DNA of 64,000 nt from Colwellia sp. TT2012 (GCF_001440345.1 NZ_LJYX01000009.1:124001-188000); one strand, 5' to 3'. Counted from the first letter of the stretch, positions 1-9,469 are shown. The notes: generated by a model from the sequence alone, not told the origin. Program-made: numbers and translations.

Positions 1-748
1 TTTTCAAGGTATGTATCGCAATAATATTGGCTTGTAAGGTCATCACTGGGATGAGTGGTTGGCTTAGTGGACTCTCGCCAATAGGAGAAATACCATAAAG
101 TGCTAAGCCTAATCGAGTGTGATCGCCATGACTTGCGGGCCAATTTAAAATACCAGCGGAATTCGCCATACTAAATTGACAATGATACTTTGCGACTAAG
201 CTCATTAACTTAGCCAATTGCTCTATAGGTTTTACACTATCAAGCTGCTCAGCCGAAGAAAAATGCGAGCACAATACTAGCTTACTTCTTTGTTGATTGC
301 TTAACTGTGTCATGATGAGGTCGACTTGCTCAAGGTGGAAACCTAAGCGGTTCATGCCAGTCTCTACTTTTAACCAAATATCACCAGAAAATTCAATGTT
401 AAGAGATCTCAGCCAGGCTATTTGATAATCACTGTGCAGCATTAATGAAAAATTATGTCGCTGTGCCAACTCAAAGTCATTTTCTTTAAACGGCCCTTCA
501 AGAATAAGCACAGTATTATTAATACCAGCACTGCGCAGTGCCATTGCCTCATCAATAAAACCGACAGCAAAAGTATTAACGGTTGCGCTTAGTGCATGGG
601 CAACTTTATTGGCATCATGACCATAAGCATCGGCTTTAATCACCGCAATGGTATTGCTGTTAGGGGCGAGGCTATCAATATATTGGTAGTTTTTAACTAA
701 GGCATCTAGGTCGATAACGGCTTGCGTAAGTCTGGAGATATAGCTCAT
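1..748 (-). CDS. alr: Alanine racemase, partial (C-terminal part lies beyond the window)
   Basis: PLP-dependent racemase that makes D-alanine for peptidoglycan. Reading the minus strand from the ATG at 746-748 gives MSYISRLTQAVIDLDAL, followed by AVIKADAYGH, the family's signature with the lysine that binds PLP. Further matches to the barrel domain are ETGMNRLGFH, LCSHFSSAE and SMANSAG, and HGDHTRLGLALYG comes near the edge. About 249 codons of the usual 360 or so are visible, with no stop. The catalytic tyrosine of the C-terminal beta domain is outside the window. The gene is divergent from murQ, across a 223-bp gap. Family assignment is firm; whether it is the biosynthetic or a catabolic paralogue cannot be told. 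Confidence 0.93.
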   Translation of the reverse strand, partial: MSYISRLTQAVIDLDALVKNYQYIDSLAPNSNTIAVIKADAYGHDANKVAHALSATVNTFAVGFIDEAMALRSAGINNTVLILEGPFKENDFELAQRHNFSLMLHSDYQIAWLRSLNIEFSGDIWLKVETGMNRLGFHLEQVDLIMTQLSNQQRSKLVLCSHFSSAEQLDSVKPIEQLAKLMSLVAKYHCQFSMANSAGILNWPASHGDHTRLGLALYGISPIGESPLSQPLIPVMTLQANIIAIHTLK

Positions 749-836
749 ATAATAGGGTGATAATTAACGGATGAAAAGTGGCGAAAAAAATCAATTCGAC
801 TATGAAAAAGGTCGTTAATTTCTCTATTTATTATTA

Positions 837-858
837 GTTATCAGTGTACCATGATAAC
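837..858. promoter_or_regulatory. Candidate operator: inverted repeat in the alr-murQ intergenic region
   Basis: GTTATCA and TGATAAC form perfect 7-bp arms around an 8-bp spacer, 114 bp before the murQ start and about 90 bp before the alr start on the other strand. The size and symmetry suit a dimeric regulator. No regulator gene is adjacent, so its identity is unknown, and a chance palindrome remains possible in AT-rich DNA. Confidence 0.35.
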
Positions 859-971
859 TATAGTGCACCTTATCTTAATCGTGTTTTTATCATTCGTTGA
901 CAAATTCAAGCTGAATTTAGTCAATGAAATGAAGTAACCATTAGGCCAGATAACCACAACGAGATGATTCT

Positions 972-1898
972 ATGAACAGGCAAGCAGATTTAGTTGATGA
1001 GCTTAAAAACATTAGCACTGAAGGGCAAAACCCCAATACCTTAGATATTGATTTACTTGATTCACTTGGTGTTGTCAAAAAAATAAACACAGAAGATCAA
1101 AAAGTAGCGGTTATTGTCGGTCAATTGTTACCCGAAATTGCGCAAGGGGTTGATCTTATCGTTGAGGCTTTTGCCTGTGGTGGTCGACTTATATATATTG
1201 GCGCCGGTACCAGCGGTCGATTAGGAGTACTTGACTCGGTTGAATGCCCACCTACTTTTAGTGTGTCGAGTGAGCAAGTTATTGGCATTCTTGCTGGTGG
1301 TGCTGGCGCTATGTATAAAGCTGTTGAAGGTGCTGAAGATAATAGACAACTGGCAATAGATGATTTGAAAGCGGTGCATTTATCTAGCAAAGATGTCTTA
1401 GTGGGCATCGCTGCCAGTGGTCGAACGCCTTACGTGTTATCAGCAATGGCATTTGCTAAGGAGCAGGGTGCTGCAGTTATCGGTATTAGCTGTAGTGTTA
1501 ACAGTAGTTATGGACAAAATAGTGATGTTGATATTTGCGCGGTAGTTGGTGCCGAGGTGCTAACCGGCTCTACTCGGATGAAGTCAGGAACTGCACAAAA
1601 ACTCATTTTAAATATGCTCAGTACTGCCAGTATGATCCGTAGTGGCAAAAGCTATAAAAACCTAATGATAGATGTCAATGCCAGTAACGAAAAGTTATAT
1701 GCTCGAGCCGTCCGCATAGTCATGCAGGCCACTGAGTGTGATTTTTCTACCGCAGAGTACGCCCTTGGCCAAGCAAATAATCAGACAAAACTTGCCAGTT
1801 TAATGGTCTTAACTGGTTTAGACCTTAGCCAAGCTAAAGCAGCATTATTGGCAAATAAAGGCTTTTTGCGTAAAGCTATTGAGCAACAAGGCTGTTAA
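972..1898 (+). CDS. murQ: N-acetylmuramic acid 6-phosphate etherase
   Basis: MurQ cleaves the lactyl ether of MurNAc-6-phosphate, giving GlcNAc-6-phosphate and D-lactate, in cytoplasmic peptidoglycan recycling. The 308 residues match the family length. Family motifs in the SIS fold are GAGTSGRLGVLDSVECPPTF (about 77-96), AASGRTPYV (about 146) and GSTRMKSGTAQKL (about 197). The ATG follows a short purine stretch (GAGATG) 6 bp away. The next gene is a NamZ-type muramidase whose start overlaps or abuts murQ, so the two are very likely co-transcribed. No MurNAc kinase or PTS transporter is in the window, so the source of the 6-phosphate is not shown here. Confidence 0.96.
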   Translation: MNRQADLVDELKNISTEGQNPNTLDIDLLDSLGVVKKINTEDQKVAVIVGQLLPEIAQGVDLIVEAFACGGRLIYIGAGTSGRLGVLDSVECPPTFSVSSEQVIGILAGGAGAMYKAVEGAEDNRQLAIDDLKAVHLSSKDVLVGIAASGRTPYVLSAMAFAKEQGAAVIGISCSVNSSYGQNSDVDICAVVGAEVLTGSTRMKSGTAQKLILNMLSTASMIRSGKSYKNLMIDVNASNEKLYARAVRIVMQATECDFSTAEYALGQANNQTKLASLMVLTGLDLSQAKAALLANKGFLRKAIEQQGC

Positions 1899-1908
1899 TA
1901 CTGTGTTT

Positions 1909-3093
1909 ATGATGTTTATAAAAAGGCTGACGTTATTGTTTTACTGCTCGCTATGCTTAGTTAATTTACCGGCAAGTGCGATGACAGCAAAACCTATAAT
2001 CGTTGGCGCCGAGCAAGTATCACGGTATTTACCACAACTAAAAGGCAAAAGAGTTGCTTTAGTGGTCAATCAGACCTCTAAGGTTTTTGATGAGCATTTA
2101 GTGGATTTTTTGTTAAAAAAGCATATAGATATTAAAGTTATCTTTGCCCCAGAACATGGTTTCCGCGGTAATCGAGATGCCGGTGAAAAGTTTGCTTCAA
2201 GCCTTGATAGTCAAACAGGTCTCCCGCTGGTTTCACTGTATGGTAAAACCCGTAAACCCTCATTAAATATCATGAAAAAATTTGATGTCATAGTTTTTGA
2301 TATTCAAGATGTTGGTGTGCGTTTTTATACTTATATCAGTACTATGCATTACATGATGGAAGCGGCAGCGGATGCGGGTATTGAATTTATCGTCTTAGAC
2401 CGACCTAATCCTAATGGTAGTTTTATTGATGGTCCCGTACTTGAAAAAGAATTTCGCTCATTTGTTGGCATGCACCCCATACCTATTCTACACGGGCTGA
2501 CGGTAGCAGAGCTTGCACAAATGATTAAAGGAGAAGCTTGGTTAACCAGCAAAAAGGACTTGGCGCTAACGGTAGTTAAAGTAAAAAATTACCAGAGAGA
2601 TTTCACTTATAGCCTACCGATAAAACCAAGCCCTAATTTACCTAATGATCAGGCCATCGCTTTATATCCCTCATTAACCTTCTTTGAAGCCACACCGGTA
2701 AGTATTGGTCGGGGCACGCCATTTCCCTTTCAGGTGATCGGTCATGATAAAGTTAATCTAGGCAGTTTTACCTTTACCCCAGTGTCAACGCCAGGGGCCG
2801 CAACTAAGCCAAAATTAATGCAGGTAAAGCTACAGGGAGAAGATCTTCGCCATGTTGCTAGCCAAGGTTTAAATTTACATTATTTACTGGCTTGGTATCA
2901 AGCCTTTGCAAAAAAAGGCCTTATTTTCTTTAACAGTCCAAAATTTATGGATAAATTAGCAGGCACGGATAAATTAAGAAAAGCAATTATTTCGGGACAA
3001 AGTGCTCAACAAATAAAACAAAGTTGGCAGGCTGATATCGATAGCTTTAGAGCAAAGCGTCGGCCTTATTTGCTCTATCCCGATATTAATTAG
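1909..3093 (+). CDS. namZ: DUF1343 family exo-beta-N-acetylmuramidase, NamZ-like, exported
   Basis: Belongs to the DUF1343/YbbC family, whose Bacillus member NamZ removes MurNAc from the non-reducing end of peptidoglycan fragments. The reading frame can be extended to a TTG at 1879 inside murQ, but the ATG pair at 1909/1912 gives a clean signal peptide (MMFIKRLTLLFYCSLC... with cleavage after PASA, about residue 24), so I use 1909 (394 aa). Visible family segments are RVALVVNQTS, FAPEHGFRG, DIQDVGVRFYTYISTM, DRPNPNG and PSPNLP. It begins 10 bp after the murQ stop. The context supports release of MurNAc in the periplasm for recycling. Enzyme activity is inferred from the family and the neighbour. 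Confidence 0.88.
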   Translation: MMFIKRLTLLFYCSLCLVNLPASAMTAKPIIVGAEQVSRYLPQLKGKRVALVVNQTSKVFDEHLVDFLLKKHIDIKVIFAPEHGFRGNRDAGEKFASSLDSQTGLPLVSLYGKTRKPSLNIMKKFDVIVFDIQDVGVRFYTYISTMHYMMEAAADAGIEFIVLDRPNPNGSFIDGPVLEKEFRSFVGMHPIPILHGLTVAELAQMIKGEAWLTSKKDLALTVVKVKNYQRDFTYSLPIKPSPNLPNDQAIALYPSLTFFEATPVSIGRGTPFPFQVIGHDKVNLGSFTFTPVSTPGAATKPKLMQVKLQGEDLRHVASQGLNLHYLLAWYQAFAKKGLIFFNSPKFMDKLAGTDKLRKAIISGQSAQQIKQSWQADIDSFRAKRRPYLLYPDIN

Positions 3094-3137
3094 CGAAGAA
3101 CTTTTTATGGAACGACCGCTTTATAAGGAGAATTTGG

Positions 3138-6095
3138 ATGGCTAGTGCGAAGCAAACCGTAGCGGCAAGCGCATTTATAGAATTTAGTCAGGCTGTTGCC
3201 AAAATCCTACCAAAAGACAATGTAATTGAGCGCTATTTGCAACGCTTTGCTTATGGCACCGATGCGAGTTTTTACCGCTTAGTACCAAAAGTTGTCTTGC
3301 AACTTGATAGCGACATTCAGGTACGCCAAGTGATAAAACTGGCTAATAAATATCAAGTAGCCATCACTTTTCGTGCAGCTGGGACTAGCTTGTCCGGTCA
3401 AGCCATTAGTGATTCAGTGTTGATAATTTTATCAAACCTCTGGCAGGGAATAAAGATCTTAGACCAAGGAGAAAAAATTTCTCTACAGCCAGGCGTTATT
3501 GGCGCTCACGCAAATAAAGCACTACAGGTTTATGCCCGTAAAATAGGTCCTGATCCCGCCTCGATCAATAGTTGTAAAATAGGTGGCATAGCCGCTAATA
3601 ATTCTTCGGGCATGTGTTGTGGGGTAAAAGACAATAGTTATCATACCCTGGCGGATATAGATTTGATATTTGCTGATGGCAGCCAGTTAAATACCGCTGA
3701 TAGTCAGTCAAGGGAAACATTTCTTCAGCAAAACAAAAGTTTTACCACTCGCTTGATGAAAATTGTTGACTATGTCAATGCGGATATCGCTTTAGTCACT
3801 AAAATTAAGCATAAATACCGCTTAAAAAATACCACCGGCTACGGCTTAAATGCGCTGGTTGATTATAGCGATGTTATCGATATTATTAGTCACTTAATTA
3901 TAGGCTCAGAAGGAACACTGGCTTTTATTAATAACATTACTTTCCATACGATCGAGGTCTTGCCTCATAAATCTACCGGGCTATTTATTTTTGATAATAT
4001 GGACATTGCCTGTAATCTTGTTTTGTCCTTAGCTCAAGAACGTGTCGATGCAGTAGAAATCATGGATGCTCGGGCATTAAATAGTGTCCACGGTCAACTT
4101 ACCTCGATTGTAAGTCTTGATAAGCCTTTAAACGCACAAAGCGTGGCCTTGTTAATTGAAATAAGTGCCGATACCGTCGGACAACTGCAAGTCAATGAGC
4201 AGCAATTATTGGTCCATATTAAAATGGTGGAAAAGTCTATTCAAGCACAAAAAGCCTTTACGATTGATAAAGACGAAATCGAGGCGTTATGGAAAATACG
4301 CAAGGGCATGTTTCCTGCCGTTGGCTCAGTTCGCCCAAAGGGAACCACAGTAATCATTGAAGATATTGCTCTGCCACTGGCAAGGCTGGCAGAAGGTGTT
4401 AACGATTTACAGCAATTATTTAAGCAATTTGGTTATGATGAAGCGATTATTTTTGGTCATGCTTTAGCCGGAAATTTACACTTTGTTTTCACTCAAACGT
4501 TTGCCAGTGACAAGGAAATCAGTCGTTATCGTGACTTTATGGCCAAGGTAACTAAAATGGTTGCCATTGACTATCAAGGCTCGCTTAAAGCTGAGCATGG
4601 TACGGGTCGTAATATGGCGCCATTTGTGGAAATGGAGTGGGGCGGGGACTTATATCAAGTGATGAAACAAATAAAAACATTGTTTGATCCTAAAGGCATA
4701 CTTAACCCTGGCGTTATCATCAATGACGATAGCGAGGCCCATCTACGCCACTTAAAAACCATGATGGCGACAGATGACATTATTGATACCTGCATTGAAT
4801 GTGGCTTTTGTGAACCCGTGTGCCCTTCGAAAGATTTTACCCTCACCCCACGTCAACGCATTGCGTTATGGCGACAAAAAGCCCTATTAAGCCAACAAAT
4901 TACCCATGCCAATGACTCGGAAAAAATAGCGTTAACAGCTCAGTTAAGAGCTTTGGAAAAAGATTATCAGTTTTTTGCTATCGATAGTTGTGCGGCCACT
5001 GGGCTATGTGGTCAACAATGTCCAGTGGGTATTGATACCGGCATGTTTATCAAGTCGCTAAGAGAAAAGAAAAATACTGGCAGTAAGGTAAAAACCTTTT
5101 CGGCTAAAGTGATCGCAGATAATTTTTCTGCGGTGTCGAGTATTGCTAGGTTGGGTTTAAATACAGTGGCTACGATAAATCATATCGCCGGTAATAAGTT
5201 CACTAAAAAGTCCTTTAAGGCTGTTAGTACCTTGAGTAATAATGCCATACCTTTATGGTTTCAAGCCTGGCCAGCCGGTGCTAAAGTCATTGCTGAAGGT
5301 GAGTTTAATGGTCAAAATCAGCTGCTCTCAGCACCTGTTGCCAGCAATATTGCAACACCGGTAGCAACAACTAAGGCGGCAAACAAAGTTGTCTATATCC
5401 CTTCATGTGCCAATCGTATATTTGGTTGTGATGAACAAGCACCAGATAAACGCAGTTTAGTTGCAGTCGTATTGTCACTATGTAAAAAAGCCAATATTAC
5501 CGTCATTATACCGCAGGGCAGTGGTGAATTATGTTGTGGCATGCCATGGCAGTCAAAAGGCTTAGCACAGATTGCTCAAGATAAAAGGCAGCAATTTTTA
5601 GCAAAAGTAGTCACGGCTTCAGAGCAAGGTAAATGGCCGGTCATCACCGATGCTAGTCCATGTGCACTGACCTTGAATCAAGGGGAAGACAGAGATAATT
5701 CTGCCACTAGCTTGGTAATATTTGAAGCGACTGAGTTTATCGCCAAGTATGTGGTGGATAAATTACAGATTAATAAAAGCGATGAATGTTTTATGCTACA
5801 CAATAGCTGTAGCAGTGAAAAAATGGACCAGGGCCGTTATTTAAAGCAACTTGCCAAGCTATGTAGTGACAATATTGTTGAACCAGAAAATATCAGTTGT
5901 TGTGGTTTTGCCGGAGATAAAGGTTTTTATTTACCGGAACTCAATAAAAGTGCCTTGGCGGCTTTAAAAGCTCAAATACCACCGGGTTGTCAACGAGGTT
6001 TGAGTAACTCTCGCACGTGTGAAATAGGGCTAACCGAGCATTCAGGCATATCTTATCAATCGATACTGTATTTATTAGATCAGTGCAGTGATTAA
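3138..6095 (+). CDS. FAD-linked D-2-hydroxyacid dehydrogenase with Fe-S and CCG domains (Dld-II type)
   Basis: A 985-residue fused oxidase. The N-terminal half is an FAD PCMH domain (FRAAGTSLSGQ about 77; IGGIAANNSSGMCCG about 151), followed by an FAD-oxidase C domain (GHALAGNLHF, KAEHGTGRNMAPFVEMEWG about 485). Next comes a ferredoxin module with CIECGFCEPVCPS (about 553) and a second cluster in SCAATGLCGQQCPVG (about 619). The end is a cysteine-rich CCG domain (LCCGMPW, SCCGFAG). This layout is that of Dld-II D-lactate dehydrogenases and the related YdiJ D-2-hydroxyglutarate dehydrogenase; the two cannot be separated by eye. The position 44 bp after namZ and downstream of murQ favours D-lactate. 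It probably feeds electrons to the membrane quinone pool. AAGGAG lies 8 bp before the ATG. Confidence 0.85.
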   Translation: MASAKQTVAASAFIEFSQAVAKILPKDNVIERYLQRFAYGTDASFYRLVPKVVLQLDSDIQVRQVIKLANKYQVAITFRAAGTSLSGQAISDSVLIILSNLWQGIKILDQGEKISLQPGVIGAHANKALQVYARKIGPDPASINSCKIGGIAANNSSGMCCGVKDNSYHTLADIDLIFADGSQLNTADSQSRETFLQQNKSFTTRLMKIVDYVNADIALVTKIKHKYRLKNTTGYGLNALVDYSDVIDIISHLIIGSEGTLAFINNITFHTIEVLPHKSTGLFIFDNMDIACNLVLSLAQERVDAVEIMDARALNSVHGQLTSIVSLDKPLNAQSVALLIEISADTVGQLQVNEQQLLVHIKMVEKSIQAQKAFTIDKDEIEALWKIRKGMFPAVGSVRPKGTTVIIEDIALPLARLAEGVNDLQQLFKQFGYDEAIIFGHALAGNLHFVFTQTFASDKEISRYRDFMAKVTKMVAIDYQGSLKAEHGTGRNMAPFVEMEWGGDLYQVMKQIKTLFDPKGILNPGVIINDDSEAHLRHLKTMMATDDIIDTCIECGFCEPVCPSKDFTLTPRQRIALWRQKALLSQQITHANDSEKIALTAQLRALEKDYQFFAIDSCAATGLCGQQCPVGIDTGMFIKSLREKKNTGSKVKTFSAKVIADNFSAVSSIARLGLNTVATINHIAGNKFTKKSFKAVSTLSNNAIPLWFQAWPAGAKVIAEGEFNGQNQLLSAPVASNIATPVATTKAANKVVYIPSCANRIFGCDEQAPDKRSLVAVVLSLCKKANITVIIPQGSGELCCGMPWQSKGLAQIAQDKRQQFLAKVVTASEQGKWPVITDASPCALTLNQGEDRDNSATSLVIFEATEFIAKYVVDKLQINKSDECFMLHNSCSSEKMDQGRYLKQLAKLCSDNIVEPENISCCGFAGDKGFYLPELNKSALAALKAQIPPGCQRGLSNSRTCEIGLTEHSGISYQSILYLLDQCSD

Positions 6096-6103
6096 GGTAT
6101 AAA

Positions 6104-6929
6104 TTAAGCGGCCGCCGTGCGATTACTGCCGGTGTTTTTTGCCTTATAAAGCGCTTTATTAGCTCGAGCAATAAGATCATTTAAATCTTCATCGTGCATT
6201 TGCGCAACACCTGAGCTGCAAGATAGTTGGATGTCGTTTGGCCAAGCAGTCGCTAAAATACTGGCTCTAATTTTATCCGCTACTGCCACGGCTTGTGCCA
6301 GGCTGGTATCGGGGCAGACCAATAAAAATTCTTCACTATTCCAGCGATCTATCGTATCGCTAGATCGGCAGGAGCTATTAATTTTTTTGACAAATTGTTG
6401 TAAAAGCTTATTGGCCATGTTCTGACCGTATTTCGGGTATAAATCTGAACAATCATCTACATTGAAAAATATAACACTTAAATTATGTAAGTCAGTTGAC
6501 GCTAGTTGCTCAAAACATTTTCTCAAACCAATACAATTAAGTGCGCCCGTTAAGTATCACTCTTAGCACCAAAGGCTATTGCTGGTGCAGGTTGAGCTAA
6601 AACTTTAGCTGCGCGCTCTTTCGGGCGACTAGCGCGATGGATTAAATAACCTAGCGCTAAACTCCATATGGCAATTAACATTGAAATCAGCGTGATTGAG
6701 ATAATATATTTACCTTTAAATTCAATACGTTACAAGGTTATCTTGTGGTTGCCTTCTTGTGCTTTTGTACTGGGTGCTATGACTATACTAAGATGTTGGC
6801 AAAATCGGTGTCGCCATGAGTTAACGCTAAATTATGGCTGTTATGCCACCATTGAGGGATAGAAAAATCATTGAGTGTGAACGTTAATTTATTCGCTAGA
6901 GCGACTAGCAGGTAAAAAGTGGCACTCCT
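6104..6929 (-). pseudogene. Decayed membrane-anchored GGDEF (diguanylate cyclase) gene
   Basis: On the minus strand three frames must be joined to recover one protein. The first segment (NKLTFTLNDFSIPQWW...DTDFANILV) stops at a TAG. The second (IVIAPSTKAQEGNHKITL) runs through a TAA into RIEFKGKY, a transmembrane helix (IISITLISMLIAIWSLALGY) and a basic linker ending KSDT. There a TAA interrupts, and one frame away the text continues LTGALNCIGLRKCFEQL, the usual DxLTGxxNR start of a GGDEF domain; one missing T at about 6551 explains the break. The active-site loop is also degenerate (RWNSEEF in place of GGEEF). No start codon fits after the AAAGGAG at 6927-6933. The gene lies 24 bp after lhgO, and the last 140 codons remain open. 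Confidence 0.8.
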
Positions 6930-6953
6930 TTAAACGTAATACAGCATGAGCAA

Positions 6954-8063
6954 TTAAACAACTTTTAGCCGCTCAGCAACATAATCAGCGATGGCCAAAC
7001 TAGACGTTAAACCCGGTGAATCAATACCAAATAAATTTATTAGGCCTTTAAGTTGGTGTATTTGACTTGTTTGAATCACAAAATCCTTAAAAGGCTCATT
7101 AGGCCCCTGTAACTTAGGGCGAATACCCGCGTAAGCCGGTTGTAACTTATCGATTGCTAACGTGGGAAAATATTGCGATACCTGCGTTATAAACTTGTCT
7201 TTGAGTTTCTCTGGAAAGTCATAATCCAAGTGTTCAATATATTGAGTATCAGGACCGAACTTTAACTGTCCACCCATATCAAGTGAGGCATGAATACCTA
7301 AACCATTGTCACGAGGGATAGGGTATATCAACTGTTTAAAAGGACTTTTTCCTTGATAAGAAAAGTAATGACCACGACACCAATGCAGCTGGGGAATAAA
7401 AGTTTTATCTAAGCCCTTAATGGTATGCGCCAACGATACACTGTGTAATCCCGCGCAATTAATTAAATATTTACAATGTATGGATAGCCGCTCACCTTGG
7501 CTATCTAAGCTAACGTCAAAACCATCTTGTGTAGCTAGGGCACTAATCATTTTGGTTTGGGCAACAAACATAGCGTTATCTTGTTCAGCTTGTGCTAATA
7601 AACTTTGCATATAAGCATGACTGTCAATGATGCCCGTTGAAGGAGAATGTAAAGCCGCCGTTGCTCTTAGCTCAGGTTCAAGCTGTTTTAATTGGGCTTG
7701 AGCAATCCAGATAAGATCATCAACACCATTTTTGCTAGCGCTGAGCATGGTTTTTTTAAGGTAAGCTTCTTCTGCTGGGCCTTGGGCAACCAATAACTTG
7801 CCGATTTTATTAACGGGAATATGGCGCTCTTGGCAATATTGATAAAGCAAGGTTTTGCCTTGCACACAGAACTTTGCTTTTAGGCTGTTTTGTGGATAGT
7901 AAATACCCGCATGAATTACTTCACTGTTGCGACTACTGGTTTCTTCACCAAAACTAGCATTTTTATCAATCACTAACACATCATCTAACTGTTGACTGAG
8001 TTTTGCTGCGATGGCTAAACCAATAACACCAGCGCCAACAATAAGCACATCTACTTTATCCAT
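6954..8063 (-). CDS. lhgO: FAD-dependent oxidoreductase, L-2-hydroxyglutarate oxidase type
   Basis: 369 residues of the DAO fold. The dinucleotide-binding motif VLIVGAGVIGLAIAAKL is at 6-22, then ETSSRNSEVIHAGIYYP (about 41), typical of the LhgO/COG0579 branch. Near the C-terminus PAYAGIRPKLQGP and GIDSPGLTSSLAIADYVA close the FAD site. LhgO oxidises L-2-hydroxyglutarate to 2-oxoglutarate and passes electrons to the respiratory chain. The ATG at 8061-8063 gives a start just before the Rossmann motif, as usual. The upstream 281 bp separates it from the divergent fdhD. A sarcosine-oxidase-like or other 2-hydroxyacid substrate cannot be excluded. Confidence 0.85.
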   Translation of the reverse strand: MDKVDVLIVGAGVIGLAIAAKLSQQLDDVLVIDKNASFGEETSSRNSEVIHAGIYYPQNSLKAKFCVQGKTLLYQYCQERHIPVNKIGKLLVAQGPAEEAYLKKTMLSASKNGVDDLIWIAQAQLKQLEPELRATAALHSPSTGIIDSHAYMQSLLAQAEQDNAMFVAQTKMISALATQDGFDVSLDSQGERLSIHCKYLINCAGLHSVSLAHTIKGLDKTFIPQLHWCRGHYFSYQGKSPFKQLIYPIPRDNGLGIHASLDMGGQLKFGPDTQYIEHLDYDFPEKLKDKFITQVSQYFPTLAIDKLQPAYAGIRPKLQGPNEPFKDFVIQTSQIHQLKGLINLFGIDSPGLTSSLAIADYVAERLKVV

Positions 8064-8344
8064 ACTATCCTACGTAATAACAAGCACACTTTCCCTTGGT
8101 GGTAAGTGTGACCCTAAGTGTGCTAATTATAGCGATAAAACAAACATCTACTCTATTTTTTAGTGAATTTTACCTAGGTTCGATAGACAAAAGATAATTT
8201 AGCCTGCATAAATTGTTATGCAACAAAAGCTAGACCATATTTAAAGTATTATTCGTTAATCAAGGTAACTAGCGCTTTCCTGTTTTAAGGTTAGGCGGTA
8301 AACTTTACTCATTAAGCACCCTTAAAATAGTAATACAATTTCAT

Positions 8345-9382
8345 ATGGAAAATACTGAAAGCGCTCAAGGTTCAACAAAAACCATCAACAAGGTAAACTA
8401 CACGTTTAGTCCAGGAGGAACGGGGGTAAGTGGCGTTTTAGCGGCTGTTACAGAAAATAATCAGCGCACACTGATAAGGAAAACCAGTACCGATACGGTT
8501 ATTGTTGAACAACCCTTGCAGATCACTTTATCTTGGCTTGCACAAGGCGTGGTGGAAAACAGAGTATTCACTATTACCATGCGCACACCGGGACACGATT
8601 ACTTATTGATAATCGGCTTATTGCATAGTGAAGGGGTGATAAAGCAACTTAGTGATATTGAGTCAATAAAACTAGAGTCTGACGATATAACGGGGCAAGG
8701 CGGGCAAAATGAGTGGTTAGTACTCTTTACTGCGGGGGTTATCCCCGACTTATCCTCATTAGAACGATATATGTTGAGCTATTCTAGTTGTGGTCTTTGT
8801 GGCACTACCTCCTTAAAAACACTAGAGCTTAAAACTACAATAAATTTATCTTTTGTTGAACATAAAAATATTCTGGTGGCACATTCATTACTTTTATTAT
8901 CCAGTAAAATGCGTCGTGAACAAGGTCTATTTGATAAAACGGGTGGCGTACATGGCGTAGCCTTATTTTGGCTAGAGTGTAACACAGAGTCAGCAGGAGC
9001 AGCTGAGCTACCAAGGGCTCGCTCATTGAATCAAAAGCTAAATTTACAACATATCTATGAAGATATCGGTCGTCATAACGCGGTAGATAAGGTGATTGGC
9101 GCTTTATTAACATCCAACGACGTTCAAAATAAGTCAATGCATGGTAACTTAGCTAAATCGTCGCAACAAGCAAGGTTATGCTTACTACTTGTTAGTGGAC
9201 GAATAAGCTTTGAAATAGTACAAAAGACCATCATGGCCGGTATTCATGTTTTAGTCGGTGTTGGTGCACCTTCTGATCTTGCCATACAAGCAGCTAAGCA
9301 ATTTGATTTAACCTTGATTGGTTTTGCCAGTGATAAAGGCTTTAATGTCTATCATGGTGATTGGCGCTTAACTAATGCTTAA
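8345..9382 (+). CDS. fdhD: Formate dehydrogenase accessory sulfurtransferase FdhD
   Basis: FdhD carries sulfur from the cysteine desulfurase to the bis-MGD cofactor of formate dehydrogenases. The key CxxC is in SYSSCGLCGTTS (about residues 146-157). Other family motifs are RTPGHDYLLIIGLLHSEG, FDKTGGVHGVALF, EDIGRHNAVDKVIGALL, LLVSGRISFEIVQK and GVGAPSDLAI. At 345 residues it is longer than the usual 260-290, mainly through about 40 extra N-terminal residues and an insertion around 210-225 before the EDIGRHN motif. The gene is convergent with the YdeP-like molybdoenzyme, its likely client. Confidence 0.93.
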   Translation: MENTESAQGSTKTINKVNYTFSPGGTGVSGVLAAVTENNQRTLIRKTSTDTVIVEQPLQITLSWLAQGVVENRVFTITMRTPGHDYLLIIGLLHSEGVIKQLSDIESIKLESDDITGQGGQNEWLVLFTAGVIPDLSSLERYMLSYSSCGLCGTTSLKTLELKTTINLSFVEHKNILVAHSLLLLSSKMRREQGLFDKTGGVHGVALFWLECNTESAGAAELPRARSLNQKLNLQHIYEDIGRHNAVDKVIGALLTSNDVQNKSMHGNLAKSSQQARLCLLLVSGRISFEIVQKTIMAGIHVLVGVGAPSDLAIQAAKQFDLTLIGFASDKGFNVYHGDWRLTNA

Positions 9383-9469
9383 CTGATTATATCGAATAAA
9401 TATGGAGTAAAGGCTAGAGTAAAAATAATCAAGCAGCAACACCAGCACGAGCCCCTGCGGTAATTCCAG

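Noticed and set aside
1879-1908. TTG start for the NamZ-like gene inside murQ
   Set aside because: The ATG at 1909 gives a proper signal peptide; the TTG would put ten unneeded residues before it.
6668-6862. 64-codon plus-strand frame
   Set aside because: It is the antisense of the decayed GGDEF gene, whose minus-strand translation is clearly protein-like.
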